From contig CAMDKL010000002.1 of assembly GCA_945900945.1 (NCBI GenBank), forward strand, positions 44,232-108,231: a stretch of DNA of 64,000 bases, written 5' to 3'. Each line of letters starts with the position of its first letter. Positions within the stretch are counted from its first letter, which is position 1. Made by a program: the position numbers and the translations under genes. Under the pieces are notes generated by a model. It was given only the letters and a program-made list of their open reading frames with translations. It searched no databases and was not told the DNA's origin. The DNA is from Pirellula staleyi DSM 6068 (GTDB lineage: Bacteria; Planctomycetota; Planctomycetia; Pirellulales; Pirellulaceae). Of this stretch, positions 1-8,290 are shown in pieces.

Positions 1-438
1 TAATCTGGCCTGCGCGACTGCTTCACGCAGCATCATTGCGATGCGAGAGTTGACGCAGTGATTTACATTCCGCATGATCTTGACTGCGACGAAGCGCTGC
101 AAAGAAGTGTCCAACGCGCGATAAACGGCTCCCATTCCACCCGACCCTAATTTTTGGTCGACTCGAAAGTGGCCGTAGAGGCGGTTGATAAGATTGCCTC
201 TTTCATCCAGCTCGAAATGAAGCACTTCCTCTTCGCTTTGGAAATTGCTAATGGAAACGGTCGCGCTCATCGTGTGCCGAATCGCTTCGGACTGGACAAT
301 GCGCTTGCAGTTGATACATTCGCCTCCGAGCACTGGGTCCACACGAAACTCGGTACCACAGACGCAATGGTAAACAAGGCCTGGCGTGGCTAGGCTTAAA
401 ATATCAGCTGTTGGTTCTAACTGCGTAGAAGATTCCAT
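1..438 (-). CDS. Serine/threonine protein kinase, N-terminal part (runs off the left edge)
   Basis: The reverse strand is open from an ATG at 438 to the first base of the window (146 codons), so the ORF track, which needs a stop, omits it. The first ~45 residues hold paired cysteines (CVC and CINC) that resemble a small zinc ribbon. They are followed by GHFRVDQKLGSGGMGAVYRALD, cut here to the glycine-rich loop LGSGGMGAVY, and then the VAVKIM lysine of the kinase N-lobe. Both are hallmarks of Hanks-type (PknB-like) Ser/Thr kinases, which are abundant in planctomycetes. The catalytic loop and any sensor domain lie outside the window, so substrate and topology cannot be given. Confidence 0.85.
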   Translation of the reverse strand, partial: MESSTQLEPTADILSLATPGLVYHCVCGTEFRVDPVLGGECINCKRIVQSEAIRHTMSATVSISNFQSEEEVLHFELDERGNLINRLYGHFRVDQKLGSGGMGAVYRALDTSLQRFVAVKIMRNVNHCVNSRIAMMLREAVAQARL

Positions 439-889
439 TGGTGCAATTGTACTCCCTAAGCGTCTAATCGAAATCAGCCTGCTCCTTTTTCTACGACCCG
501 TTTTCACGAATGTCGAATCGGGATAACCCATTTATTCCGTTGGATGGTCGCTATAAGGCGTCCTTTATCAAAAATAATCTGCACAAATCCTACAACAGGT
601 TTTTCTTAGCATTGGTTTCTTGGTTGATTGGAACAAAGTATTGGAATCGATTTGCCGCAGACTTGTCTGAGGTCTATCGAGCAACCAATCGAACCAAGTC
701 CAACGATTCACGTTATCCAGTTTGGCAATTGTTTCGTCATCCTGTGTTGCGTTTGCTCAAACCACAGAATTGTCTAGGAAGCAGTCGAATTCTAAGAGCG
801 TGGTCGGAATGGATTCCTATGAACGGGAAGTGCTTCCGATCCAGCGGGCAAGGAAAAATGCGAAACCATTCACGGCTGACTAGACCACC

Positions 890-1267
890 ATGGCTGCGAC
901 CTACACGCACGATCAAGACGGACAAAGGGTGGACCAATATGCTATGACAGTTGATCCACAATCAATGGAGCGACCAGACTTTGTTCGTAGCGGATTCCGA
1001 AGCACGCGCAGCACATTGCAAGCGGGCTTGAGTGCTGACCACTATCACGTGACAGAACAATGGGGTCAACCGATACAACCCTATGGGGAATGGCGGTATC
1101 CGAACAGACCGTTTAGTGTTCCCTATGGCCAAGGTGGAGGAACACAAGGAAATTTTGGAGTTGGGCCTGCGAATGTATTACCTGCGGGGCAAGACGAATA
1201 CTACCCACAAGCACCTACCTACCAACCCATGTCAGGCGGTGGTTTCCAGTCACCTTTCCGCGATTAG
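890..1267 (+). CDS. Hypothetical Tyr/Gln/Pro/Gly-rich small protein (possibly the 3' part of a broken gene)
   Basis: The 125-residue frame has strongly biased, non-random composition (QPIQPYGEWRYPNRPF, YPQAPTYQPMSGGGF), which argues that it is or was coding. No family is recognised. There is no clear Shine-Dalgarno site before the ATG at 890. An in-frame TAG (881-883) lies two codons upstream, and the same frame is open above that stop back to 671, ending in a signal-peptide-like stretch (LAIVSSSCVAFAQ). The simplest readings are a short cytosolic protein starting at 890, or a secreted protein of about 180 residues interrupted by an amber codon and lacking a normal start. The overlapping ORF at 510-947 in another frame looks like noise. 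Confidence 0.4.
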   Translation: MAATYTHDQDGQRVDQYAMTVDPQSMERPDFVRSGFRSTRSTLQAGLSADHYHVTEQWGQPIQPYGEWRYPNRPFSVPYGQGGGTQGNFGVGPANVLPAGQDEYYPQAPTYQPMSGGGFQSPFRD

Positions 1268-1280
1268 GCGGGTTTCTCAA

Positions 1281-2177
1281 TTAGCTTCCGCTAACCATCT
1301 CATCAAAGACCTTCCTTTGCTCGGTCATGGCGGCTACTTTGTCTTTCGGGTCGGTTCGGGCTTCCATTAGTATCCAACCCGAGTAATCGATTTCGCGAAA
1401 TAGCTTGAAGAGCTCGCGATAGGGATAGGTATCCGTCGCGTCGTTCAACTCTCGAACGTGACACGTCGCACCGAAGCGAGCTTGAACCATCTTAAAATTG
1501 GCGGCCAAACCATCACCTTTGAGGTCCTCGCCGTTGGAATTCCAGCAGACAGCGACGTTCTTGTGGTCGGCTACTTTGAAGATATCGCGAATAACCGGCA
1601 GTTCGGAGGTTCCGGATCCGTGGACCTCAACTCGAATCTGCTGTCCATATTCTTGTCCATAGGCCGCCACCTCGTTCAGAGCTTTGCCAATTTGTTCGAT
1701 CGTTTTTTCTCGCGGCACATCTTTAACGAAACCGTTTGGTTTGACTTTGACTCCGTTGGCTCCACAATCGTGCATGAGTCGAATGTAATCCTTGGTCAGT
1801 TCGATGTTGGCTTTTAGTTTGGCGGGGTCGCTCGAATGGTACTCCGCATTGGAACCATAACCCACTAACACGATCCCGCTATCTTCAAAGCGCTTTCTAA
1901 CCTCTTTGCGCTCGGAAGCGGAAAGACTCGGTTCGACTCCATGCTTGTGAACGGTTCGCAGTTCGACGCCCGTCATTCCTGATTTCTTGCAGGCATCAAT
2001 GACGGTCGGCAGATCCATGTTTTGCCCCCAGAGGTAGGTAACGAGTCCGAATTGCATCTTTGATGGTTTCGGAGTTGCAGTGGGCATAGCTTCCACAGAG
2101 ACTGGGATGGATGCTGCTAGTGCCGCTCCTGAAACGGTACCAATGAATTCGCGTCGTGAGGAAATGCTTGGAGTCAT
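1281..2177 (-). CDS. Tat-exported sugar phosphate isomerase/epimerase (xylose isomerase-like TIM barrel)
   Basis: The protein begins with a twin-arginine signal (SRREFIGTVSGAALAAS) and an Ala-rich hydrophobic core, followed by a xylose-isomerase-like AP endonuclease 2 barrel. Recognisable pieces are FGLVTYLWGQNMDLP near the start of the barrel, GMTGVELR, and the late strand SGWILMEARTDP, typical of planctomycete sugar phosphate isomerase/epimerase proteins. Acidic and histidine residues in VEVHGSG and HVRELND would supply the metal site. Length (298 aa) is normal. It probably acts on a sugar outside the cytoplasm; the substrate cannot be read from sequence. It is transcribed alone, with about 125 bases to the next gene upstream. 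Confidence 0.85.
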   Translation of the reverse strand: MTPSISSRREFIGTVSGAALAASIPVSVEAMPTATPKPSKMQFGLVTYLWGQNMDLPTVIDACKKSGMTGVELRTVHKHGVEPSLSASERKEVRKRFEDSGIVLVGYGSNAEYHSSDPAKLKANIELTKDYIRLMHDCGANGVKVKPNGFVKDVPREKTIEQIGKALNEVAAYGQEYGQQIRVEVHGSGTSELPVIRDIFKVADHKNVAVCWNSNGEDLKGDGLAANFKMVQARFGATCHVRELNDATDTYPYRELFKLFREIDYSGWILMEARTDPKDKVAAMTEQRKVFDEMVSGS

Positions 2178-2302
2178 GAGTTGGCTTGCATGGTTTGAGA
2201 GGATGGATGTTAAGCGGTAAATCGCAAATCTGCATCGGATGTTATACAGTGTTTAGGCACGCGTCGGCAAACGCAGGCAATTTTGGAGTGCTAACATTTT
2301 CG

Positions 2303-4417
2303 CTATTTTACCTTTCGAACGATTTCCAATTGCTCCTGGACCTCTTCCCAATCGGGCGCAATTTCAAGTGCCGCATCGAATTGCTGGATTGCTTTTGCCT
2401 GTTGGTTATCCGCCAACAAGGACAATCCAAATTGATAATGGATGTTCGCCGCGCGGGCTCCTTTTGCAAGAATTTTTTCGTAGAGCGATATGGCCTCGGA
2501 ATGGTCTCCTCGTCCAGCATTGGCTTGTGCAAGGAAGAATAGCGTTTGTGCATTGTCCGGATAGAGTCGATTTGATGCCTCCAAGGATTCGACCGAAAAC
2601 TGGAATTCTTTCAATCGAAGATGAACAAGGCCCAATGAATAATAGGCCCCAGCGTTCTTCTGATTGTAAAGAACTGCCATCAGTAGATATGCCTTGGCCT
2701 GTTCCAAGTTTCCAATTTCCGCCAACAGTTCGCCGAATGGATGATAACCTCGTGGGTAGTCCCCGCCATTTGCAAAGAGTCTATCGTATTCATCAATCGC
2801 TTCCTCTTTTTGGCCGGTGTTGCTCAAACAACTAGCCAATATAAAGCGACTTTCTGGATCGTTTGGTATTATGTTCAATACGTCTCTCGCACGAGGTGCT
2901 GCCTCCTCGAATTTTCCAGCCCAATGAAGTACCTTGGCTAGATTTCGGAGGGCGAAGCCTTGTGCTTCCCTGTCGATTTGTCCAAGAACCTTTTCCTCAG
3001 CTTTAGTGAATTCATCGGCAAGGACCATATCGATTAGTCTTTTGCCTTGGACCATCCCATTTGCTTGCAACTCTTCGATGATCCAAAGGGCCAATTGCCG
3101 GTTCACATCGATTGTTGGATGTACATGATCGAGAAAGTATTCGTCACCCAGGACCGTGTGTCCGTTTTCTGTTTCACACAACGTACGAAGCCTCTGTTCG
3201 AAGTCGACCATGGGACAATGTGAATCGCGGACAACCCGTTCGATAGCCTGTCTAATTTCGTCAACTGCTCGGAGCGGGCATACGTCTTCATTTAGGGAAC
3301 GAGAAAATGCCAGCTGTGCTTCCGAGTATCGTTCCAGGAACATATAGGCCTGCCCCAAGCGAAAATGGGTCTCGGCATAGTGTGGATCGATCGCGACCGC
3401 CTCGATTAGGAATTGCAGCGTCTTGGTTGCGTCGGTGGCTATTTCACCGCTATTGGATTGGCGAACGAGAGTCATCAATCGCTCGTGTTCGGAAGGCGTG
3501 ACATTTTGATCGTATTCACTTTTAAAGGGGGAGCAATTCTTTTCGTTTGCGGTTGGCGTAATAAAAACAATTTTCGCACCGGCGCGTCTGGCAATCAAAA
3601 CCATGCGTCGCAAGTTGGACTCATAATGTTGTAGCACTTGGGCTCGCCATTCGGCATCGCGATGATAATCGACTGGTCCAATCGTATGGTTGAGAATCTC
3701 ATCCACTTCTCCTTGCAACAAATCAGCGTTGGATTTGGTTGAATCAGTTGGCTTTGGAGCAGTTACTAATTTGCGTGCTCGTTTGAGAATTCGATCCGCC
3801 AATTCCCAGGTGCGCGTGCGAGCCAACATCGCCTGTGAATTGAGACTGAGCGGCGACTTGTCAAACATATTTTGATAAGTGCGACGCTCCAAAAACTCAT
3901 TGTGAACAGAATAGACTACAAAGATGTCAGGCTCATACTGAGTCAACTCCTCCATGAGAGCAGCGACACGGTAACTCGCATAGCTGATACCGCCTGCATT
4001 GATCACTTCCCAATTGTGTGACGAATCCACAATGGGAAGGAATTCTCGTAGCCATCCCGCAAAGGAAGTCGAATCCCAATAAGGATGGCCATAGGTTGTA
4101 GATCCACCCATGCAAAAAATGCGTTTGGTTCTTGGTTTTTTTAACTTGGGAAAGGACTGGGCATTGAACCAATGACGCTTGTTTTGAGCGGTCGAGAGAA
4201 TTTGCTCGCCAAGTTCGTTAGTCGACAATTCCATCAAGGGGAGTAACCCCGAGAAGCCGACGAAAGGATCTTCGTTGTTCGATTTAGGTTGAACTCCCAC
4301 GAGGGTGAGCGCGCACTCGAGCGTTACGAAAAAGAGGATGGTCGTCAATGCAGAGAATAGAATTTTTTTGCGGAGTGAGACCTTGCGTTTTTGTCGCGTG
4401 CGATTCGTCTTTTTCAT
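2303..4417 (-). CDS. SGNH/GDSL hydrolase-like protein with C-terminal TPR repeats, membrane-anchored
   Basis: A basic N-terminus (KKTNRTRQKRKVSLRKK) precedes one hydrophobic segment (ILFSALTTILFFVTLECALTLV), so the protein is probably anchored with its bulk outside the cytoplasm. FCMGGSTTYG near residue 100 matches block I of SGNH hydrolases (GxS), INAGGISYAS supplies the block II glycine, and VYSVHNEFLE resembles block III with its asparagine. FLDHVHPTIDVN near residue 430 carries the Asp-x-x-His of block V. The last ~230 residues are tetratricopeptide repeats (for example YYSLGLVHLRLKEF and IHYQFGLSLLADNQQAKAI). Esterase or acyl-transfer activity on a polymer is possible but not shown. At 704 aa it fits the planctomycete SGNH-TPR type. 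Confidence 0.8.
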   Translation of the reverse strand: MKKTNRTRQKRKVSLRKKILFSALTTILFFVTLECALTLVGVQPKSNNEDPFVGFSGLLPLMELSTNELGEQILSTAQNKRHWFNAQSFPKLKKPRTKRIFCMGGSTTYGHPYWDSTSFAGWLREFLPIVDSSHNWEVINAGGISYASYRVAALMEELTQYEPDIFVVYSVHNEFLERRTYQNMFDKSPLSLNSQAMLARTRTWELADRILKRARKLVTAPKPTDSTKSNADLLQGEVDEILNHTIGPVDYHRDAEWRAQVLQHYESNLRRMVLIARRAGAKIVFITPTANEKNCSPFKSEYDQNVTPSEHERLMTLVRQSNSGEIATDATKTLQFLIEAVAIDPHYAETHFRLGQAYMFLERYSEAQLAFSRSLNEDVCPLRAVDEIRQAIERVVRDSHCPMVDFEQRLRTLCETENGHTVLGDEYFLDHVHPTIDVNRQLALWIIEELQANGMVQGKRLIDMVLADEFTKAEEKVLGQIDREAQGFALRNLAKVLHWAGKFEEAAPRARDVLNIIPNDPESRFILASCLSNTGQKEEAIDEYDRLFANGGDYPRGYHPFGELLAEIGNLEQAKAYLLMAVLYNQKNAGAYYSLGLVHLRLKEFQFSVESLEASNRLYPDNAQTLFFLAQANAGRGDHSEAISLYEKILAKGARAANIHYQFGLSLLADNQQAKAIQQFDAALEIAPDWEEVQEQLEIVRKVK

Positions 4418-4528
4418 CTGTTAGCCTGAACCAAGGAAAACGTTTTTAAAGGCCACTGCTTGCAAAGTCTACGTTACCATTTTGTTCTCGAATTGGTCAT
4501 GCCAAACAACTCAAGCGGAGTTTTGGTT

Positions 4529-4561
4529 AGCCCGCCGCTTTGCGGGTTAAACGAGTCGCAG
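4529..4561 (+). repeat. 33-base dispersed repeat, copy 1 (CCCGC...GCGGG hairpin)
   Basis: The sequence agcccgccgctttgcgggtt plus aaacgagtcgcag matches 30 of 33 bases at 6102-6134. It contains a 5-base stem (CCCGC/GCGGG). Both copies lie just upstream of plus-strand genes, here 55 bases before the ChbG-type deacetylase. Confidence 0.75.
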
Positions 4562-4616
4562 GTATCATTGTATTTCCCAGTCCTGGAAAATACCTACCAA
4601 TAATTGAGCACGATTC

Positions 4617-5555
4617 ATGAACATCTTCCGTTTCAATTTCATTTCCCAGACGATTGTATGCATTGGATTGTTGACTGCATTCGGTTTTGCCCAAGAACAG
4701 TCCCGTTATTTGATTGTGCACGCTGACGATGCAGGCATGTCGCACTCGGTGAATGTGGCCACTCAGGCCGGTTTGGAGAGCGGAATCGTGACATCGGCCA
4801 GCGTCATGGTTCCATGCCCTTGGTTCAAAGAGTTCGCTGAGTACGCCAAAAACCATCCGCAATATGATTATGGAATTCATTTGACACTAAATTCCGAATG
4901 GGATTTTTATCGTTGGGGGCCGGTCGCATCCCGCGATCGCGTCCCGAGTTTAGTCGACCCAATGGGCTGTCTTTGGGACAACGTTGGTCAGGTTGCGATG
5001 AACGCCTCTGCGGAAGAAGTCAAGATCGAACTCACGGCCCAGATCGACAGAGCTCTTTCGTTTGGTGTCCCTCTAAGCCATCTCGACACCCACATGGGAG
5101 CGGTCCTTTGCCGGCCCGATTTAGTAGAGGTCTATGTCGATTTAGCCATCGCGTACGATCTTCCGATTTTGTTCTTCAAGCGGATGGCTCCGGAAATGGA
5201 AAAGGAATATCCAGCCCTGGCGGACCGTTTTCACAAGTCGGTTTTGAAATTGACTGAGCGAAAGCTCCCCTTGCTCGACAACTTGCTTCAGTTCTATGGC
5301 GGGAATATTCCCGAGCAACGCAAGCAGCACTATTACGATGAAATAGCAAAAATTGGCCCAGGGGTAACTCAGTTGATAATCCATTGTGGTCATGACAACG
5401 AAGAGCTTAGAGCAATCACGGACAGTTCAATTCGTCGCAATCAAGATCGAATGATTTTTACGGATCCGGCAATGCAGGTTTTCTTAAACAGTCAGAAAAT
5501 TCAACTGCTTTCGTGGAAGCAATTTCGTAATCTCGAGCCCATAAGTCTGAAGTAA
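4617..5555 (+). CDS. ChbG/HpnK (YdjC-like) carbohydrate deacetylase, exported
   Basis: A signal peptide (IVCIGLLTAFGFAQ) is followed by YLIVHADDAGMSHSVN, the metal-binding Asp-Asp start of the YdjC/ChbG/HpnK deacetylase fold. GIHLTLNSEW and LSHLDTHMGAV provide the conserved histidines that complete the site. These enzymes remove acetyl groups from N-acetylated sugars or oligosaccharides; the exact substrate is unknown here. Length (312 aa) is typical. The gene stands alone, preceded by the 33-base repeat and followed by a 590-base stretch with no intact gene. Confidence 0.85.
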   Translation: MNIFRFNFISQTIVCIGLLTAFGFAQEQSRYLIVHADDAGMSHSVNVATQAGLESGIVTSASVMVPCPWFKEFAEYAKNHPQYDYGIHLTLNSEWDFYRWGPVASRDRVPSLVDPMGCLWDNVGQVAMNASAEEVKIELTAQIDRALSFGVPLSHLDTHMGAVLCRPDLVEVYVDLAIAYDLPILFFKRMAPEMEKEYPALADRFHKSVLKLTERKLPLLDNLLQFYGGNIPEQRKQHYYDEIAKIGPGVTQLIIHCGHDNEELRAITDSSIRRNQDRMIFTDPAMQVFLNSQKIQLLSWKQFRNLEPISLK

Positions 5556-5611
5556 CATGTTTAACCGGCGCGGCCGCTCTATCGGTTATATGCACCTATG
5601 CCTAAGTTTTC

Positions 5612-5638
5612 GAACACAATGAACACAATGAACACAAT
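5612..5638 (+). repeat. Three tandem copies of GAACACAAT, left flank of the GxxExxY remnant
   Basis: gaacacaat occurs three times in a row, then runs into gaatggacatggatggac. That tail resembles the reverse complement of the flank near 5919-5945 (aatgaacatggatctacagg), so the two sides form imperfect inverted flanks around the decayed gene between them. Confidence 0.7.
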
Positions 5639-5691
5639 GAATGGACATGGATGGACAAGATGTACAGGATGATTTCAACACGCTCGCAGAT

Positions 5692-5898
5692 TCACTTGTG
5701 TCGTGTGAATCGTTTGGTTTCGAGTTTCGGATTGCCAAAATGGATCAGTAGGGCGACCTCGATTCCAGTTACCTTTAGTTAGTTAATAATCTGGGCCTGG
5801 TGCTCGGGAGCGATCGCCTTTGCAGCCTTGATGACTTCGAATGCACAACTGATGATTTTCTCAGTGATTTCTCCAAACGGTAAGTCGGGTCGACGATT
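5692..5898 (-). pseudogene. Decayed GxxExxY-type protein gene (PDDEXK_3 family)
   Basis: In one reverse-strand frame the sequence reads LPFGEITEKIISCAFEV, then APEHQAQIIN-stop-LKVTGIEVALLIHFG, then NPKLETKRFT. The first piece matches the start of GxxExxY proteins and the last two match their C-terminal end, in which a tyrosine normally sits where this copy has TAA. The middle of the protein, roughly 70 residues, is missing. The family is a predicted PD-(D/E)XK nuclease-like fold of unknown function, often found amid short repeats of the kind seen on both sides here. This reading is from motif memory; a profile search would settle it. Confidence 0.65.
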
Positions 5899-5900
5899 AT

Positions 5901-5927
5901 CCTGTCAATCCTGTCAATCCTGTAGAT
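5901..5927 (+). repeat. CCTGTCAAT tandem repeat, right flank of the GxxExxY remnant
   Basis: cctgtcaat is repeated twice and followed by cctgtagat and ccatgttcat. Read on the other strand this gives atgaacatggatctacagga, similar to the left flank around 5639-5670. Confidence 0.65.
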
Positions 5928-6101
5928 CCATGTTCATTTCTCCAGTTGTGTCGAGTATTCAGGCTCTTAAAGTATAATGGAGGCCCGGGACGGAAAGTGC
6001 CTTTTTTTTCTCCTGTTCATCCCCAGCCTGAATAAGACGCCTGTATCATCTTGATGTACTAAACTATTTGTGCATGGGTGTTTATTGACGCATATGGAGT
6101 G

Positions 6102-6134
6102 AGCCCGCCGCTTCGCGGGTTAAACAAGTTGCAG
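6102..6134 (+). repeat. 33-base dispersed repeat, copy 2
   Basis: agcccgccgcttcgcgggtt plus aaacaagttgcag differs from copy 1 (4529-4561) at three positions, one of them in the loop. It ends 13 bases before the start codon of the alpha/beta hydrolase gene, so it would lie in that gene's leader. Confidence 0.75.
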
Positions 6135-6147
6135 TTTGGGAGAATTT

Positions 6148-8112
6148 ATGAAGATCGATAGTTGGATCCGTGCGATCGCGTTTTTCGCTTGCCTGCAGCT
6201 TATTTTTAATGGCTCCAGAATCGACGCGCAGCAAATCGAATTCCCAGACATCCGATCGGTAGAGGCCGATCTCATCGTTCCAAACATGATTGACCAGGAG
6301 CCAGAGTCCGGTCTGCGTGTTCGCCGCAGCCTGGAAGGATGGTATCGTGAGCGGGTTTACCATTCGCTGTATCTGCCAAAGGATTGGACACCCGGGGCAA
6401 AGTTGCCGATCATCGTTGAGTACTCAGGCAACGGCGGCTATCGCGACGCCTTGGGTGATACCAGCAGCGGACGACCTGAAGACAGTTGTCTCGGGTACGG
6501 ATTGTCGACTGGTGTGGGCTACATTTGGATTTGCCTTCCTTGTCTCAACGCTGCTGGGTCCGAAATTGCGTTAAAATGGTGGGGCGATGCCCCGCAGTAC
6601 GATCCGGAATCTACAATCCACTACCTGCATGCGGCGGTCGTGGATACGTGCGACAATTTTGGCGGTGACTCGTCTCGCATCATCCTTTGCGGATTCTCTC
6701 GTGGCTCGATCGCGTGCAACTTTCTAGGACTGCACGATGAAAAGACCGCCAAACTTTGGCGAGCGTTTGTACCGAATAGCCATTACGATGGTGTCCGCAA
6801 TTGGCCTTACCCAAATAGCGATACGGTATCGGCGGCGATACGCTTAGAACGACTGAATAACCGACCTCAATTTATTTGTGGTGAGAATGACCAAGCTGAA
6901 GAGACACGACGCTACCTCGTGCCGCGGGTATCAAGTGCGAATCTGGCGTTCGCGTCGACCGGCTTTCGAAACCATAACGACGCTTGGATTCTCAGGCCAA
7001 GCAAAACACGGCAACAGTTACAAAAGTGGCTACAAAGGGTCATTAGCAACGATGGCCAGGGCGAGGTAGTTTACCCGGATCATTCGCAGTTGCTCGTCGT
7101 TCGCGACGCGACGGGCGGTGTCCGGCCTGTCAAAACGAAAGCCGATTGGGCCGAACGAGTGTTGCATGTACAAGCCAACATGCAGCTAGTGATGGGAAAG
7201 CTACCTGACCCATCTCGCCGTGTACCACTCGACTTGGTAGTCATCTCCGAGGAGCATTTGCCAAAGTACCGTCGACAAAAAATTCTGTTCACGCCGGAAT
7301 CAAACGATCGGGTGCCTGCTTGGTTGTTGATTCCTAATGAGCTGCCAGAGAGCGGAAAAAGCGCCGCGATGCTTTGCCTACACCAAACGACGAATATTGG
7401 CAAAGATGAGCCCGCTGGTTTGGGTGGCAGTTCATCGTTGCACTATGCGCATGAACTCGCTGAAAGAGGGTATTTATGCCTAGTTCCTGATTACCCCTCT
7501 TTTGGCGAGTACACCTACGACTTCAAAATCCAAGGTGCGAACTACGCCAGTGGTTCGATGAAGGCGATTTGGAACAATATCCGCGCAATCGATCTATTGG
7601 GGTCGCTGCCGCAAGTTGACAAGGACCGGATCGGTGCCATCGGCCATTCTTTGGGCGGTCACAATTGTCTCTTTACAGCCGTCTTCGACGAACGTCTAAA
7701 GGCGGTCGTGTCCAGTTGCGGATTCACACCGTTCCACGACTACTACAATGGCAAATTGGCAGGCTGGACGAGCGACCGCTATATGCCCCGTATTCGCGAT
7801 ATTTACGAGAACAACGCCGACAAAGTTCCATTCGATTTTTATGAGATTATTGCCGCACTCGCTCCTCGCGGATTGTATTCCAATTCTCCAATCAATGACA
7901 GCAACTTCGATGTTGGTGGCGTTCGGAAAGCTTTTGCCAAAGCGGAAGAAGTCTTCACTTTGTTTAGGATTCCCCAGAGTGGCCCTTCTAGGACGCCACT
8001 CATGCTCTCTACTCCGAACGCTCCGCATGATTTCCCGAAGTCGGAACGGGACGCAGCATACGATTGGCTCGACCGCATGATAGGCGTCCATTCAATCATT
8101 TCGTTGCAATGA
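6148..8112 (+). CDS. Exported protein with two alpha/beta hydrolase domains
   Basis: The ATG at 6148 is preferred over the TTG at 6136 of the ORF track, because GGGAG at 6138-6142 sits just upstream and the protein then opens with a clean signal peptide (IRAIAFFACLQLIFNGSRIDA). The N-terminal half has the nucleophile elbow GFSRGS near residue 185. The C-terminal half, an acetyl-xylan esterase/dienelactone hydrolase-like domain, has GHSLGG near residue 495 and a late APHDFP histidine. Two hydrolase domains in one chain of 654 aa suggest duplication or fusion of esterase-like units acting on an extracellular ester or glycoside. The first domain's final histidine (GFRNHNDAW) is less certain. Confidence 0.8.
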   Translation: MKIDSWIRAIAFFACLQLIFNGSRIDAQQIEFPDIRSVEADLIVPNMIDQEPESGLRVRRSLEGWYRERVYHSLYLPKDWTPGAKLPIIVEYSGNGGYRDALGDTSSGRPEDSCLGYGLSTGVGYIWICLPCLNAAGSEIALKWWGDAPQYDPESTIHYLHAAVVDTCDNFGGDSSRIILCGFSRGSIACNFLGLHDEKTAKLWRAFVPNSHYDGVRNWPYPNSDTVSAAIRLERLNNRPQFICGENDQAEETRRYLVPRVSSANLAFASTGFRNHNDAWILRPSKTRQQLQKWLQRVISNDGQGEVVYPDHSQLLVVRDATGGVRPVKTKADWAERVLHVQANMQLVMGKLPDPSRRVPLDLVVISEEHLPKYRRQKILFTPESNDRVPAWLLIPNELPESGKSAAMLCLHQTTNIGKDEPAGLGGSSSLHYAHELAERGYLCLVPDYPSFGEYTYDFKIQGANYASGSMKAIWNNIRAIDLLGSLPQVDKDRIGAIGHSLGGHNCLFTAVFDERLKAVVSSCGFTPFHDYYNGKLAGWTSDRYMPRIRDIYENNADKVPFDFYEIIAALAPRGLYSNSPINDSNFDVGGVRKAFAKAEEVFTLFRIPQSGPSRTPLMLSTPNAPHDFPKSERDAAYDWLDRMIGVHSIISLQ

Positions 8113-8290
8113 ACTGCACGATGGCCGCCAGAGCACTGTTGCGTCGATACCACTCAGTCAGAAGTATTGTGGATAGGACCGATGCTGCTTTGTGGCGATG
8201 CGAGGGTCGCTCCAGGGTAGGGGAATTGAGGCTCGGCTGGCTATTCACTTCGATCCGTATCTTTCCTTCAACCTATGTAATGGCACATTA

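Noticed and set aside
510-947. 145-residue ORF with ATG start
   Set aside because: Composition is random-looking and it overlaps two frames that show protein-like sequence; no motif or ribosome site supports it.
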